From positions 1 to 16,472 of the forward strand of contig CBEVGD010000033.1 of the NCBI GenBank assembly GCA_965549355.1: a stretch of DNA of 16,472 bases, read 5' to 3'. The DNA is from M55B120 sp965549355. GTDB lineage: Bacteria > Actinomycetota > Humimicrobiia > Humimicrobiales > Humimicrobiaceae. The position numbers and the translations under genes are program-made. Below are positions 14,258 to 16,472 of the stretch, piece by piece. A model generated the notes under the pieces. The model made no database searches, had not been told where the DNA came from, and worked only from the letters and a program-made list of their open reading frames with translations. Numbering within the stretch: the stretch's first letter is position 1; each line of letters begins with the position of its first letter.

Positions 14258-14358
14258 AAGGCGAAAAGCAGTGAAGTCCGGTCTAAGGCTATACTGAAAA
14301 TAGCTTAATGGATAATATATTATAGAATAAATAGAAATATTAAATAGGGGTGGTTTAA

Positions 14359-15570
14359 ATGGCGGAGAAAGGCATGGAAAAAATATTATCGGAAAAGGTC
14401 CTGAGGCTTGAAGCGAGCCCCACATTGACCCTGGACGCTAAGGCAAATGAAATAGATATAGAGCTAAAAAAACAGGGAGACTATGTTGTAAGATTTGGCA
14501 TAGGCCAGCCCGATTTCAATACTCCGGAAAATATAAAGGAGGCTGGTAAAAGGGCTATTGATGATAATAAGACCAGGTATACTCCTGCTACCGGGATAAC
14601 CGAGCTAAAAGAAGCTATTGTAAATAAGTTTAAAAAGGATAATGGCCTTGAGTATGAGCCGGCAAATATATTGGCCGGCATCGGTGCGAAGCAGGTGCTT
14701 GATACTATAATGAGAGCCTTTATTAATCCTGGAGACGGGGTGCTTGTACCAAAGCCATACTGGGTAAGCTACACCCAGCAGGTCCTGTTATCTGATGGAG
14801 TTCCTCTCGAAGTGGATTTTACCGATGACTTAAAAATAGATGTGGATCATTTAAACAAAGTGATATCCGACTATAACGGTCCCATCAAGCTTATAATTAT
14901 AAACAGCCCCAATAATCCGACAGGCGCCGTCTATACGAAAGGAGAACTGGAGGAGATAGCCGGTATCTGCCTGAAAAACGGGATATATATAATTGCTGAT
15001 GAAGTATATGAGAAGTTTATATATGGCGATATCGCCCATCACAGTATTGCAGGCTTCAGCCGGGAACTTAAGGATCTTACGATCACGGTAAATGCTGTTT
15101 CAAAGACCTATGCGATGACTGGCTGGAGAATAGGATACTGCGCCGCTGATAAAGCAATCATAAAACAGATGTCAAAGATCCAGGGCCAATCACCCTCAAA
15201 TCCATGCTCCATCGCCCAGTGGGCAGCTATAGAAGCCATGGAGGGGGATCAGGGCAGCATTGAGCTTATGAGAAATGAATACGAAAAAAGAAGAAATTAT
15301 GTATACGATAGGCTAAAAAGCATTGACGGTATAGAATGCGGACTTCCGGAAGGTGCCTTTTATGCATTTCCAAAAGTTTCAAATCTCTATAACGGCAGGG
15401 TAAAAAGCTCGGATGATTTCTCTGGCTGGCTCCTTGAAGAAGAAAGGGTCGCAGTTGTCCCCGGATCTGCATTTGGCGATGACAGATATGTAAGGATAAG
15501 CTATGCGGCTTCAATGGATAAGATAATCGATGGCATGGACAGGATCGAGAAGTTCTGTAAGGGGCTTTAA
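14359..15570 (+). CDS. Class I/II pyridoxal-phosphate aminotransferase (AspC/AAT type)
   Basis: The 403-residue protein is a complete fold-type I aminotransferase. IGQPDFNTPENI (48-59) is the substrate-side loop, GIGAKQVLD (107-115) holds the phosphate-binding turn, NSPNNPTGA (182-190) carries Asn186, ADEVYEKF (213-220) has Asp214 and Tyr217, and the Schiff-base lysine is Lys249 in NAVSKTYAMTGWRIGY with Arg257 for the phosphate. The C-terminal YVRISYA provides the carboxylate-binding arginine. Members of this subgroup exchange amino groups between aspartate, alanine or aromatic amino acids and 2-oxoglutarate; the exact donor cannot be read. ATG 14359 has AGGGGTGG upstream. Gap 14258-14358 shows an AT-rich -10-like stretch but no convincing promoter pair. 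Confidence 0.93.
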   Translation: MAEKGMEKILSEKVLRLEASPTLTLDAKANEIDIELKKQGDYVVRFGIGQPDFNTPENIKEAGKRAIDDNKTRYTPATGITELKEAIVNKFKKDNGLEYEPANILAGIGAKQVLDTIMRAFINPGDGVLVPKPYWVSYTQQVLLSDGVPLEVDFTDDLKIDVDHLNKVISDYNGPIKLIIINSPNNPTGAVYTKGELEEIAGICLKNGIYIIADEVYEKFIYGDIAHHSIAGFSRELKDLTITVNAVSKTYAMTGWRIGYCAADKAIIKQMSKIQGQSPSNPCSIAQWAAIEAMEGDQGSIELMRNEYEKRRNYVYDRLKSIDGIECGLPEGAFYAFPKVSNLYNGRVKSSDDFSGWLLEEERVAVVPGSAFGDDRYVRISYAASMDKIIDGMDRIEKFCKGL

Positions 15571-15674
15571 TTAAAAATTAAATATTTTGGTATGACATAA
15601 AGGGCAGAAGTGTCTCAAAAGAGAATTATGGAAGATACATAATAAAGACGTCGCCCTATCAGAGTAGTATGAGC

Positions 15675-15703
15675 TTTACTATTTGCCTAAAATGGTATAT
15701 ATT
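15675..15703 (+). promoter_or_regulatory. Promoter of the AAA/DUF4143 ATPase gene
   Basis: TTTACT (15675-15680), 17 bases, TATATT (15698-15703), with the -10 box running into the palindrome at 15702. The predicted start near 15710 falls inside the palindrome. Confidence 0.5.
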
Positions 15704-15728
15704 CCTAATTAGTAATACTAATTAGGAA
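15702..15728. promoter_or_regulatory. Perfect palindrome (12-bp arms) in the ATPase leader
   Basis: TTCCTAATTAGT and ACTAATTAGGAA are exact reverse complements around AAT. The right arm runs into the ribosome-binding site AGGAAGG (15724-15730). It is thus placed to act on both transcription and translation. A decayed copy lies at 129-155. Confidence 0.75.
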
Positions 15729-15739
15729 GGTACTACGAA

Positions 15740-16472
15740 ATGGTTTATATAAAAAGGATATTAAATATAAAGCTCCCTTATAAACAATCTGCCTTTTTAT
15801 GGGGACCAAGAAAAGTAGGTAAAACTTCATATCTGAGAAATAACTTTCCCGATAGTCTGGTATTTGATTTTTTAAAGACAGATTTATTTATTGAAGTATC
15901 TAAGAATCCAACACTACTGCGGGAACGCATACTGGCAAAAGATAAAAATGTACTTAAACATCCCATAATACTGGACGAGGTCCAGAAAATCCCCCGGGTA
16001 CTGGACGAGGTGCACTGGCTGATTGAAAATAAAGGATTACGATTCATTCTTTGCGGTTCAAGTGCAAGAAAACTAAGAAGAGGCCATGTTAATCTTCTGG
16101 GCGGCAGGGCATGGCGCTATGAAATGTTTCCACTTGTCACAGCTGAGCTTAAAGAAATAAATCTATTGCATTTATTGAACCACGGGATGGTACCGACACA
16201 CCATTTACAGAATGACAGGGAGTGCAAGAGATCTTTAAAAGCCTATATACAGGATTATTTAAAGGAAGAAGTCTTTGACGAAGGATTAACCCGCAATATT
16301 CCTGCCTTTTCAAGATTTTTTGATGCATTTAACTATTCACACGGACAGCTTACGAATTATTCCAATATTGCCCGCGATTGCGGCGTAGACTCAAAGACCG
16401 TTAAAGAATATTACCAAATCCTCATAGACACATTGCTGGCTGCAAGAATTGAACCTTTCAAAAAAAGACAGT
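15740..16472 (+). CDS. AAA ATPase with DUF4143-type C-terminal region (partial, runs off the window)
   Basis: The frame is open from ATG 15740 to the window edge (244 codons), with AGGAAGG 9 bases before the start. Walker A is GPRKVGKT at 22-29, Walker B is IILDE at 76-80, and CGSSARKLRR at 105-114 is the sensor/arginine-finger region typical of the AAA_14 proteins. From about residue 165 the sequence enters the DUF4143 type (KRSLKAYIQDYLKEEVFDEGLTRNIPAFSRF..., followed by a helix-turn-helix-like ARDCGVDSKTVKEYY). The function of the family is unknown; multi-copy distribution and palindromic leaders are common for it as I recall. About half of a usual 370-400-residue protein is missing on the right. 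Confidence 0.88.
   Translation, partial: MVYIKRILNIKLPYKQSAFLWGPRKVGKTSYLRNNFPDSLVFDFLKTDLFIEVSKNPTLLRERILAKDKNVLKHPIILDEVQKIPRVLDEVHWLIENKGLRFILCGSSARKLRRGHVNLLGGRAWRYEMFPLVTAELKEINLLHLLNHGMVPTHHLQNDRECKRSLKAYIQDYLKEEVFDEGLTRNIPAFSRFFDAFNYSHGQLTNYSNIARDCGVDSKTVKEYYQILIDTLLAARIEPFKKRQ

Noticed and set aside
15965..16015. Short direct repeat TACTGGACGAGGT inside the ATPase gene
   Set aside because: It encodes the two LDEV segments normal for this family around Walker B and is not a mobile or regulatory repeat.

Overview
The window reads as a chromosomal segment of a low-GC, probably anaerobic bacterium. Bacterial signs are sigma-70-type promoters (one with both consensus hexamers), Shine-Dalgarno sites ahead of most genes, a lipoprotein with a lipobox, and a tRNA with an encoded CCA. 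Coding style is rich in ATA (Ile) and AGA/AGG (Arg), and TTG or GTG starts are frequent (permease, isomerase, RelE-like toxin, DUF2779 protein). The sequence alone does not place the lineage more precisely.

Layout. 1-54 is probably the tail of an upstream gene. 129-176 is a decayed copy of the promoter-proximal leader of an AAA/DUF4143 ATPase; an intact version opens the ATPase gene at 15702-16472, which runs off the right edge. Directly on the decayed leader sits a type IV AbiE toxin-antitoxin pair in toxin-first order, with a near-perfect 21-bp inverted repeat abutting the toxin start. A purine permease of the AzgA type follows (1834-3207), then a methyltransferase with a palindromic operator over its -10 box, a small flavin-binding split-barrel protein, and a large PKD-transglutaminase lipoprotein. 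A DUF2007 gene converges on the lipoprotein.

The middle part holds an HD-domain protein with an apparent degenerate repeat of the HD fold and, 76 bases on, a DUF2779 protein that fuses a Cas4-like Fe-S/PD-(D/E)XK domain to a DEDD exonuclease domain. These two are probably co-transcribed. Next come a VapBC pair on the minus strand with helically spaced repeats over its promoter, tRNA-Val(GAC) on the minus strand, and a FucI/AraA-like sugar isomerase.

The right part has a tandem-GNAT-like acetyltransferase (minus), divergent from an RHH-RelE toxin-antitoxin pair with a consensus promoter, a class I aminotransferase and the partial ATPase. Three toxin-antitoxin pairs of three different types, a palindrome-led ATPase and a decayed second leader make this an accessory-rich stretch interleaved with housekeeping metabolism. 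No CRISPR array, transposase or integrase was seen.
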